Origin: Teratosphaeria epicoccoides
Taxonomy: Eukaryota; Ascomycota; Dothideomycetes; Mycosphaerellales; Teratosphaeriaceae
Direction of reading: 5' to 3'
Assembly: GCA_021401465.1 (NCBI GenBank)
Contig: JADDMT010000166.1
Coordinates: forward strand, 1 to 52,748
Length of the DNA stretch: 52,748 nucleotides
In this document: positions 43,804-52,748 of the stretch, piece after piece
How positions within the stretch are numbered: the stretch's first letter is position 1
Layout: every line of letters starts with the position of its first letter
Made by a program: the position numbers and the translations under genes
Notes under the pieces: model-generated
What the model saw: the letters and a program-made list of their open reading frames with translations, nothing else
Told to the model about the DNA's origin: nothing
Databases searched by the model: none

Positions 43804-44569
43804 AGTGCTCTGATTAATGAAGTACTAAAACTTTGCTGCTATGTAGGTAGGAACATGCTAGGCATAACTACTATGACCTTTTAATGCCTTGCTGCAGCCT
43901 ATGTAGTATAGTATGCGCTATGAAGCTATTGTTAACGTAGTATGTTGCAAAGGCTATAGCGCTTATAGACATGTTAATTACTATAAACACCTAACCCCTA
44001 TAAAGGTGCGCGTGCCGCGCGGGTAGCTAATTGCAGCTTAGACAGTTTATCATGTTAGCCAGCTATGTGTAGTTAGGGTTAGTGTTTAGGTTAATAGAAG
44101 AATCGAGTGTTATTAGAGTGTAGTAGTAAAGGAGGGCCTAGAGTAGACGAAAATGGATATGCTAGTAGTATACTAGTAGCAGTTATTATTAGCTAACTTA
44201 TTCTGTTGATCGTAGGCAGTACAAGCGCTATTTTAGCTAGGAATCCCAAATTTCGAGTAGTTTCATATGAAATCTAAAGTGTATAGTATTTATATGCATA
44301 GAGTCATACTCTCTATTACTAGCGGCTTAGATGTGTAGCGTAGACATAGTAGGAGTACTACTAGTATACTACTAGCAGTTATTGTCTGTCGATTATAAGG
44401 GTTTAAAACATGTAGTAGCGATCTATAGGTTAGACCTTAACGTAGTAGCAGTAGACGTACCGCTAGTATACTACTAGTATTTAGTAGTCGTTAAGTACAT
44501 ACGAACAGACGAGATAATTAGTGTTATGCATATACTCTATCAGATAAGGCGCTTGTGTAGTCGCTATCT
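43804..44569. repeat. CACTA subterminal region with repeated CTAGTAGTATACTAGTAG motif
   Basis: No gene. The motif or its complement occurs near 44165, 44360 and 44462, in both orientations, as well as on the other side of the transposase (39930-40140). This supports reading 39829 to about 44500 as one CACTA element. I cannot identify exact CACTA termini; RIP may have altered them. Confidence 0.55.
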
Positions 44570-44574
44570 AAAAC
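44570..44574. repeat. presumed target site duplication of A4 (AAAAC), left copy only
   Basis: Five bases directly before the A4 LTR. The matching copy should lie after the other LTR, outside the window. Confidence 0.4.
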
Positions 44575-45015
44575 TGTTATAAGGGTAGGTGCCGATAGCA
44601 GGAAGGTAACTAGGTGTTAGACTCGCAGAGCTGTGAAGAATATCGACAATAGCAGTTAACCTTGTAACTAACTATCCCCTAGGGAAAGGGAATTAAATTA
44701 AGCACGAAGCTCCTAACTGCCTGTCCTGAAGCCATCCCTATATACTAGAGAGACAGAGCAGCTCTACTAGATCTGTTAATAGACCTAATAGATCCGTGTC
44801 TGTAGATCTATGGACTAACCCTATAGATCTAAGGGTCTGTTATCCTGTGACAGATCCCTTCTTCCTTGCAGGCCTGTAGATCTATAGACTAACCCTATAG
44901 ATCTAGGGATCTGTCCTCACGTGACAGATCCTTTCTCCTATGACTATGCCTATGACTTATAGCACTTAGGACCCTTATGATCCTGAAACCCGTAGTACTC
45001 CTGACACTCATGACA
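44575..45015 (-). repeat. 3' LTR of A4 (441 bp)
   Basis: TGTTAT...ATGACA (TGTCAT with one C-to-T change), followed by the polypurine-tract complement at 45016-45029. Confidence 0.92.
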
Positions 45016-45095
45016 CTATCCCCCTCTTAGCCTAGCTCGTCCCTAAGCTACCTTATTAGTGCGGGGTTTCTCTTGTCATTTCCTTTTGTGCTGTA

Positions 45096-45728
45096 ATGTC
45101 TTCTCTTTCTACATTACTGCCTTGTGTCATTCTAGACACTAACGCCCCTTTAACGTAGAAACGTAAACGCCGCGCGAATTGAATCTATCGTTAGGGCCAG
45201 GACAGCATGAAGTCCTATACTTAGTGTCAAGAGTTAAAGCTCGTTTGTCAGGTACACATTTCCTCGGGGAAATGTTCGTAATGTCACTTTAGTAACTGTC
45301 GAAGTTCTAACGTAAAGGTAACAGAGGTCAAATAGAAGAAGTTAGGCGATTAGCGGAAAAGACTAATTACTGATCTCGATCGTGCGAAGGCGGTCCTAGC
45401 TAAGGCTTCGCAGAAGATGATAGAGGCGCATGCAAAGGAGATGCGTCTTCGAAAACAGTTAGACGCGGTCGACTAGGAGGTCGAGGATAGTCGCGCTCTC
45501 GAGGAGCGTGAGATTAGGGAGGATAAGGCTAAGGAACAGGCTCTCTTGTAGGCTAGGTTCCTTCTCAACCTAGATCCTTTAGCGGGTCTCGCTCTTAGTC
45601 CTACAACATAGAGCGTAATAGAGGGTTTTACTAACGCCTTATATTAGGGTTTCCTAGATAGCGTGATAGCCAAGCCGACTGACGGCATCCCGCAGGAGTC
45701 TAGTCATGGCTTAGGATCTTCTTCCTAG
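45096..45728 (+). pseudogene. antisense ORF of Gyp-A (A4)
   Basis: ATG at 45096; 615 bases to the codon facing the pol stop at 45711, as in the other three copies; TAG at 45726-45728. The hexacysteine region and the coiled coil (MIEAHAKEMRLRKQLDAVD) are well preserved, with stops only at Trp/Gln-type sites. Confidence 0.77.
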
Positions 45729-48700
45729 GTTCGTTCCTTTCTCGAAACTCCGTATCTTTTGCTAATAGTTTCGCAGATGTTCTAGGGGTTCCTAGGTGTT
45801 CTCGGTACTCCCATATCCTTCCTATTTTACTAAGTACTCTCGCTGTCTGTCCCGCTAGTAAGTGTTAACAATCTTCTCGACAGAGTACTTAGGTTCTTCT
45901 ACTTTAGGGTCAAGTAGTAAGGGTTCCGTTTGCAGTGTAGCGTCTAGCGCTACTTATTCTAGCAGAGAGACATAGAACACAGGGTGTATTCTTATCTGCT
46001 TAGGTAGCTGTAACTTAAAATTAACTGGTCCTTTCTTAGCCTTAATCCTGAATAGTCCTAGTTTTACAGTGTCTAGTTTTTTACTCGGCTTGTCTAATTT
46101 AATGTGATAGCAGAGGAGATACACCTTGTCCCTCTCCTTTAGAATTAGTCCCTTAATTCTCTTACGATTCGCGTACTATGCTATGTTCTGCTAATAGAAC
46201 TACAGGTCGAGTTATGCTTCTGTTTGCAGTCAGCGTAGATGTTCTACTCGTCTAAGTGCTACTAGGTTCGGATTACTAGCTAAGACGTCCGGGATGTCTT
46301 CTATAGCTAATCTATATGCCATCTAAAAAGGCGAGAGTCCTGTCGACTCTGCTAGCATACTATTATACGCTAGCTGTGCTATTAGCAACAATTCTACCTA
46401 GTTGTTCTAGTCCCTATTCACATAGGATCGAAGGTACTATTCTAACGTCTGATTTAGACGTTCTGTCTGTCTATCTGTCTAAGGGTAGAAGGAAGTACTT
46501 AGTCGATGTTTGACCTAGAATTATCTTATTAGGGCTCTCTAGAAGTTAGAGGTAAACACGGATCCTCGATCTGTTACTAGGTCCTGTAGCATGCCGTGTA
46601 GTGCTACTACCTATTTGATGAAGACATGCGTAATATCTTTAGTCTTAAAGTCTTCGCGGTAAGGGATAAACTTCCTAAACTTAGTGAATTAGTTGACTAC
46701 TACCATGATCCTGTCAAAGAACTTATTCGTAGCAGGTTCTCTCGACTAAGGTAGTTTCACGATGAAATCTATGGCGAGCGATTCCTATGGCCGTTAAGGT
46801 ACCTTAAGTAGTTGTAGTAGCCTATATAGTTTATGACAGTCATGCTTACTTCGTTAGCAAGTTACACATTAACAGACGTAGTCCTCGATTACATTGCTTA
46901 TCCTAGGGAAGTAATATTCTTGTCAGAGAATTTGCTTCATTTTAGACACTCCCGGGTGTCCTGCCTAAGGTACGTCATGTCAGAGTTGTAGTAGCTCTGA
47001 TTGTAAAGACATTAGCACGTATACTAATCCTTGAAACAGAAGGATTCTGTCTTCGTCTTCCTAATCCTCCTGTCTATTCATGTCGTCGCGGACAGCGAGT
47101 GTAGTTAGGTCGTAGACTAGCGCGTTCTTCAGGTCGTCCTGAAATTCACTAGTCTATGTGACAGTCGTAGCTACAAGTCGGTTAACTCCTAGCGTGCTAT
47201 TGCTATTTTCCTGGAGAACAGCATGTTTCTCCTGCTTCACGCCCTTCATGTAGTCTGTCTAGCGGCTAAGTGCATTAGCGCGCGCGTTATTAGTCCCCTT
47301 ACGATAGACGATCTTGTAGTTAAAACTAGAGAGCTCCTTACTCTACCGAACCTGTTGTTAGTTTAACTCTTTCGTCGTTATGAAGTATCGTAAGTTCTCA
47401 TAGTCTATGTAGACCGTGACCTAGTACTTAGAACCTTCTAAGTAGATTCGCTAGGCCTTATAGGCGTCTACTATAGCTAGAAGTTCTTTGTCGTAGACGT
47501 TATATTAGAGTTTAGGTCTAGACAATTTCCTCGAGTAGTAGGCGACTAGCTGTAGTCGTCTACTTAGTCCTAGTTGACTTAAGCATGCCCTGAGTGCTAC
47601 GTCAGAGGCATCTGTTTCGACTATGATAGGCTTATCTAGGTCGAATACAAGTAAGATCAGCTAATCTGTGAATCGTCGCTTAAGTTCCTTAAAGGCATTC
47701 CGTTAGGCGTCGTCCTACACAAATAGTGTATCCTTCGTCGTAAGAGTCGTAAGTAGTGCCGTAATCTTCGAATAATTTGCTACAAATCTTCGGTAGAAGT
47801 TAGCGAACCTAAGGAAGGACTATACTTCCTTAACATTAGTCGGCGTAGGCTACTCTTTTACGACTTAGACTTTCTTAGTGTCTATCTTGATTCTATTCTA
47901 TACTACTACGTAGCTAAGGAATTATACTTCCTGCTTGTGAAACTCGCTCTTCTAAGGCTTAACCTTTAACTAGTAATCCTGGAGTTTCTGAAGTACCTTA
48001 TGTATGTAAGTCCTATGCTCTTCGATCGTCTAGGAGTAGACGAGGATGTCGTCTAGGTATACAACTACAAAGACGTCGAGGTACTCTTGTAGCACATTGT
48101 TAATAAATGCCTACTATGTAGCTAGGGCGTTTGTTAACCTAAATAGCATGACTATGTACTCGTAGTGTCCGAACCTAGTTGAGAACGCGGTCTTCTATTC
48201 TTCGCCTTCCTTAATTCGAATTCGGTTATACGCTCCGGGTATATCGAACTTCGAGAACTACATTGCTCCTTGTAGGCGGTCCTGCAATTCCGAGAGCAAA
48301 GGAAGCGGATAACTATTCTTTATCGTGATGTCGTTTAATCCACGATAATCTACGCAGAGTCGCTAGTTATCTTCCCCCTTAGGCACAAACAGGATTAGGT
48401 ATCTAGCTAGGGACTACGACTTACGGATGAAGCCTTTCCGGAGGTTGTCTTCTAGGTATTTCCGGAGAATCTCTAGTTTCGCCGCTAATAACAGGCGAAC
48501 TAATTGCTTCGTTAGTGTCTTGCTAGGGAGTAAGGGTATCCTGTAGTCCTACTCCTAGTGTTCTAGTAGAGCTTCTTAGTCGGGTTCTTCCTCGAAAAGA
48601 GTAGCGAACTCTTTATACTTATTAGGAACTATGAATTCGACCCTGATTTCTGTTTGCGTTACTTTGACCTATAGGACATGCACTTCCTGTTCTAGATCCT

Positions 48701-49225
48701 TAATAGCGGCTACTATCTCGCTTGAAGTCATAGCACATATTTTGATCTTGCCTAGTACGTCATGCACTATAGGTAGAGGTATCGATCTTGAGAGTTCTAG
48801 GAACTAGATCCTCTCATTCTTCTAGTTAATATAGGGGTTAGCGTTTCTTAGCCATAGTAACCCTAGTACTACATCTGAGCCTAGTAACTCTGTGTTGTCA
48901 AACTAGAGCATCTCTTAGTAGCGTCCTATCCGTAGAGGCATTATCTCGGTCTCTTCATCAACTATTCCTTAGTTGTACGTAACCGGCTTTCCGTTAATCG
49001 CTTATAGCGAGAAAGCATTCGTCTTTGCCTGTAGCTTTATCCTAGCTATCCTAGCAAACTTGGGCGTCATGAAGATTCTAGTACATCCTGAATCTATTAA
49101 GGCCCTAGCTAGCGTCTCGTCGATGTGTACCTATACTCTAAGGTTGTTCGCGTATCTGGCGCCGATCGCGGCACATCGTTGCAGCCCTATCTAGTCTGTC
49201 TGTAGGTCTAATTCTAGCGGACCTC
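45711..49225 (-). pseudogene. pol: pol of A4
   Basis: Protease D-S-G at 49086-49094, RT YLDD intact at 48048-48059, RNase H near 47600, integrase about 46350-46900 (including the open piece complementary to 46316-46513), chromodomain about 45780-45950. Stop TAA (complement of 45711-45713). Very similar to A3 in sequence and subtype. Confidence 0.9.
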
Positions 49226-49784
49226 GTCGTTTCCTGAATAACTGTCTTCACGGACTAGTTCAGGGATCGTACGGTCTTGGCTTCTTCTCTAAGCGTTACC
49301 GTTTTCTGGCCTAAGAGGTCGTTCTCGCTCTTAGCCTTGCTGTTCCTGCGCGTTTCTTGCGTACTCTATCTTTAAGTGATAGACTCGGAGTCGTAGCGCT
49401 TATGAAATCTGAATACCTTCGTAGGTCAGGTAGCCTCCCTAGGGCGTAAACTCTACCCTAAACAGTACAATTTCTTGGACAACTTTCTGATGCGCGTGAG
49501 GTTAAGCTATAACTAGTAGTCTCCTTAGGTGTCGTTACATACGGTTAGCTAGTTCGTCATACTAAAGCTAGTCGACGTGTTATACTCCATTAATCCATGG
49601 GCAAGCCTAAGCCTACTAGTTCTGTATAATTCGGATAATATTAAGTCCGATGTCATGTAGCGGCATGGCCTATCGCTCTATGCTCTTGTCTTCCTCGGAA
49701 GCAGGAATGACGGCTTCGACAATCTCGTAGTTGTCGTCCGAACCTTCTTCTTCTTCTTCTAGCTCCTGTTGCCTTAGGACTGTC
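49215..49784 (-). pseudogene. gag: gag of A4, C-terminal part
   Basis: Gag tail on the minus strand up to the poly-Glu/Asp region (CTTCTTCTTCTTC near 49745), where A5 interrupts it. The five bases before A5 (CTGTC, 49780-49784) should reappear after A5's 3' LTR. Confidence 0.8.
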
Positions 49785-50274
49785 TGTCATGAGTGTCAGG
49801 AGTACTGTCCGGAGTACTACAGGATACAGGATCATGTAGGTCCTAAGTGCTATAAGTCATAGTACTGTCATGGGAGTACTATGAGTTATAGGCATAGTCA
49901 TAGAAGAAAGGATCTGTCACGTGAGGACAGATCCCTAGATCTGTAGGGTTAGTCTACAGATCCATGGGCTTACAAGGAAGAAGGGATCTGTCACGTGATG
50001 ACAGACCCTTGGATCTGTAGGGTTAGTCCACAGATCTACAGACACGGATCTGTTAGGTCTGTCGACAGATCTAACAGAGCTGCTCTGTCGCTCTCTAGTA
50101 TATAGAGATGGCTTTAGGACAGGCAGTTAGGAGCTTCATGCTCAATCTCAATTCAATCCTCTCTTGCTTAGAGGAGAGTCAGTTACAAGGTTAACTACTA
50201 TTGTCGATATTCTTCACAGCTCCCGAGTCTAACACCTAGTTACCTTCCTGCTATCGGCACCTACCCTTATGACA
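49785..50274 (+). repeat. 5' LTR of A5 (490 bp)
   Basis: TGTCATGAGTG...CTTATGACA. U3 carries a 74-bp tandem unit (from 49911 and 49985), each with GATCTGTC-ACGTGAx-GACAGA and GATCTGTAG-x7-CTACAGATC type inverted repeats. TATATAG at 50099-50105 is the likely promoter. Confidence 0.93.
50099..50105 (+). promoter_or_regulatory. TATA box of A5
   Basis: TATATAG; the same box is at 16138-16144 in A2. The presumed transcription start is about 35-40 nt downstream at ATGCTCAA (50138-50145). Confidence 0.6.
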
Positions 50275-50276
50275 TT

Positions 50277-50284
50277 TTGAGCAC
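50277..50284 (+). other. candidate self-primer binding site of A5
   Basis: TTGAGCAC, two bases inside the LTR. Seven of its eight bases pair with ATGCTCAA at 50138-50145; the mismatch is a site that reads G in other copies. Confidence 0.5.
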
Positions 50285-50333
50285 CACTTCTAGGGAAGCA
50301 TCAGGAGACTTAGCGAGCGCTTGACATACGCCT

Positions 50334-52115
50334 ATGTCAAGTAGTTCTTCAACTGTCAGTTTAAGCTCTAGCGACAGTCAACCGACACCATGAGAACAAG
50401 TTGCCGCTATACCTCAAATCACGTAGTAGCTCGAATCCATTCACCTTAGCGAGATGGCTCTAGCATCCGTCGCAGGTTCAACTACCGGGAATAGACACGG
50501 CAACAACGGCTTCAAGATGGGAAGCCCTACAGAGTTCACAGGACAACGATCTTAAGTCGAGATGTTTATCCTACAATGCTAGTTAGCATTTAATGTGGAT
50601 ACGGAACGGTTTACGACACATTATAAGCGAATAATGTACATTGTCTCTTACCTGAAGGGACCGGCGTTCGAGTTTATCTAGCCTCATCTAACGGATTATC
50701 TAGATCACGTCGGCAGCGCCGAAGCTAGGAAGACGACGACTAGGGAGATTCTTAACTTAGACAAGTCTTTGTTTAAGGCATTACGCGAAGCGTTCGGGCT
50801 CGGTAATGAGCAACAAGAGGCCGAAAGAGCTCTCCTAGGAATCTAGTAGAAGGGTTCCGCCACAAAGTACCGCGCGGACTTTTAGACCCTCTCTGCTCGA
50901 GTCGACTAGAATGATAACGCTTTAGCCGCTTAGTTCTACTAGGGACTAAAGGAGACGGTTAAAGATGAAATTGCCCGAGGAGATCGGCTAACGACATTCA
51001 AGGAAATGAGCGATCTCGCGATTAGAATCGATAATCGCATCTAGGAACGACAGCAAGAACGACAACATAGAAATCGCAAGCTGGCGCAGGCTAACCATAA
51101 GGTCCAACGATCGGCACCGAAATGGCGAAGCGATTACTACGGTCTCTAACCTATGGAGTTAGATGCGACTAAGGGGCGTCTGAGGAATGGACCCCGAGGA
51201 AAGCCGCGGAAGGGCTCTCCTCCCCAGAATGGTCTGAAGAAGCCATTCGACAAGAGTAATCTCGAGTGCCACAACTGCGGAAAGAAAGGACACTTTTCCC
51301 GCGAATGTTTTGCTAAGAAGCAACGACAAGAGCTGCCTAGGATAGAGCAGGCTCGCGCGACAACGACGGCACCTAAGCAAAAGGTCGCCGCCACTCGAGA
51401 ACCGGACTATGCCGCACTTACTTGGACTGCGTGCTACGACGACGATTGTCGAATTCACAAGAGTGATAAAGATGGTTCCGGATAGTACCCTAGCCGAAAC
51501 AAGGCACAGTCGATCTGTGCGCTAAGGGGTACACCTTCTAGTACGACAGTCCTGAGAGAACAGGAACTAGAAGAAGAAGAAGAAGGTTCGGACGACAACT
51601 ACGAGCTTGTCGAAGCCGTCATTCCTGATTCCGAGGAAGACGAGAGCATAGAGCGATAGGCTATGCCGCTACATGACATTAGACTCGACATTATCCGGAT
51701 CATACAGAACTAGTAGGCTTAGGCTTGCCCATGGATTAATAGAGTACAACACGTCGACTAGCTTCAGTATGACGAACTAGCCGACCGTATGCGACGACAC
51801 CTAAGGAGACTACCGGTCGTAGCTTAACCTCACGCGCATCAGAAAGTTGTCCAAGAAATTGTACCGTTCGGGGTAGAGTTCACGCCCTAGGGAGGCTACC
51901 TAACCCACGAAGGTATTCAGATTCCACGAGCGCTACGACTCCGAGTCTATCATTTAAAGATAGAGTACGCAAGGAACGCGCAGGAACAGCGAGGCCAAGA
52001 ACGCGAACGATCTCTTAGGCCAGAAAACGGTAACGCTTACAGAAGAAGCCGAGACCGCACGATCCCTGAACTAGTCCGTGAAGACAGTTATTCGGGAAAC
52101 GACGAGGTCCGCTGA
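50334..52115 (+). pseudogene. gag: gag of A5
   Basis: ATG at 50334; the frame is continuous for 593 codons to TGA at 52113-52115, with TAG/TAA stops only at likely Trp/Gln sites. Ser-rich N-terminus (MSSSSSTV), capsid-like region about residues 60-250 (FTTHYKRIMYIVSYLKGPAFEF, LNLDKSLFKALREAFG), a basic segment (RNGPRGKPRKGSPPQNG), an intact CCHC knuckle CHNCGKKGHFSREC at 51267-51308 (residue 312 on), then an acidic tail (LEEEEEGSDDNYELVEAVIP). 51153-51485 is fully open. The knuckle binds the element's RNA. Confidence 0.9.
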
Positions 52116-52748
52116 AATTAGACCTACGGACGGACTAGACAGGGCTGCAACGATGTGCCGCGATCGGCGCCAGATACGCGAACAACCTTAGAGTATAGTT
52201 GCACATCGACGAGACGCTAGCTAGGGCCTTAATAGATTCAGGATGTACTGGAATCTTCATGACGCCCAAGTTCGCCAGGACAGCTAGGATAAAGCTACAG
52301 GCGAAAACGAATGCTTTCTCGCTATAAGCGATCAATGGAAAGCCGGTTACGTACAACCAAGGAATAGTTGACGAGGAGACCGAGATGATGCCTCTGCGGA
52401 TAGGACGCTACCGAGAGATGCTCTAGTTCGACATCACGGAGTCGCCAGGCTCGGATGTAGTACTAGGGTTGCCATGGCTAAGGAACGCTAACCCCTATAT
52501 CGACTAGAAGAATGAGAGGATCTAGTTCCTAGAACTCTCAAGATCGATACCTCTACCTGTAGTACACGACGCACTAGGCAAGATCGAAATATGTGCTATG
52601 ACTTCAAGCGAGATGGTAGCCGCTATTAAGGATCCAGAACAGGAAGTGCACGTCCTATAGGTCAAAGCAACGCAATCGGAAGTCAGGGTCGAATTTACAG
52701 TTCCTAATGAGTATAAAGAGTTCGCTACTCTTTTCGAGGAAGAACCCG
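52116..52748 (+). pseudogene. pol: pol of A5, protease and start of the RT region
   Basis: Protease catalytic D-S-G at 52235-52243 in ALIDSGCTG, later VVLGLPWLRNANP (the usual second protease motif). Read in the -1 frame relative to gag; the frames overlap around 52115, so a -1 frameshift is the likely expression mode. A few TAG/TAA stops. Continues past the window end. Confidence 0.88.

Larger units (their letters stand above)
44575..49784 (-). mobile_element. Gyp-A copy A4 (3' LTR through gag), interrupted by A5
   Basis: Minus-strand element of the 441-bp LTR subtype, inserted next to the CACTA element. Interrupted at 49784/49785 in the acidic part of gag by A5 in the opposite direction. 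The remainder of gag and the 5' LTR lie beyond the window. Confidence 0.92.
49785..52748 (+). mobile_element. Gyp-A copy A5, 5' part, least degraded copy
   Basis: Plus-strand element of the 490-bp LTR subtype inserted into A4: LTR, leader, gag, start of pol. It has the fewest stops of all Gyp-A copies and keeps Trp and His codons the others have lost, so it is probably the youngest copy here. Confidence 0.93.

Noticed and set aside
49653..49835. 60-codon minus-strand ORF ending across the A4/A5 junction
   Set aside because: It crosses the boundary of two unrelated insertions, so it is accidental.
50275..50295. tRNA primer binding site after the Gyp-A LTR
   Set aside because: No TGG directly after the LTR in any copy; the complementarity to the LTR itself fits better.
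51159..51458. Minus-strand ORFs of 82 and 99 codons opposite the A5 gag zinc knuckle
   Set aside because: Shadows of the well-supported gag frame at 51153-51485.

Overview
The window looks like gene-free, repeat-packed heterochromatin of a filamentous ascomycete (Pezizomycotina). I found no intact host gene, tRNA or rRNA. Almost everything is transposon, and nearly all of it carries the signature of repeat-induced point mutation (RIP): long frames with no net indel are broken by TAG (sometimes TAA) where the families have Trp or Gln. CpG-rich codons survive, so the changes fit CpA-to-TpA and not simple CpG loss.

I use my own labels for three Ty3/gypsy chromovirus families. Gyp-A has LTRs of the form TGTCAT...ATGACA and six copies: A0 (1-666, -, partial), A1 (5028-12037, -), A2 (15888-37866, +), A3 (16956-32051, -), A4 (44575-49784, -, interrupted) and A5 (49785-52748, +, runs off the window). 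Gyp-B is one older pol region (667-3976, +). Gyp-C is 22068-30236 (-) with identical-length 360-bp LTRs. The core is a three-level nest: C sits in the gag of A3 (duplication GCTCT), A3 sits in the gag of A2 (TAATG), and A2 sits in an older unknown ORF (TAGGT). A1 has its own duplication TCATA. Between the retroelements lie a Plavaka-type CACTA transposase (about 40180-43803, -) with subterminal repeats, the N-terminal part of a pogo/Fot1 transposase (about 12276-12690, +), three degraded ORFs I do not recognise, hairpins and short tandem repeats.

The most interesting content is a possible regulatory layer built into the retroelements. Gyp-A and Gyp-C each carry an extra ORF on the strand opposite gag-pol, between the pol stop and the polypurine tract. 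In Gyp-A it is 205 codons from ATG to the pol stop in all four copies. It has a hexacysteine cluster close to the Gal4-type Zn2Cys6 pattern, then a probable coiled coil, and in A1 and A2 the two genes end in one shared TTATGA. In Gyp-C it is 523 codons, has CxxC clusters and basic nuclear-localisation-like stretches, and is preceded by its own TATA box. The Gyp-A LTR upstream region is packed with GATCTGT/ACAGATC inverted repeats, plausible targets for such a protein. Both families lack a tRNA-type TGG primer site after the 5' LTR. Instead the leader is complementary to a short LTR sequence about 30-40 nt after the TATA box, the arrangement expected for Tf1/sushi-type self-priming. Regulation and self-priming are inferences; the ORFs, target duplications and complementarities are read directly from the sequence.
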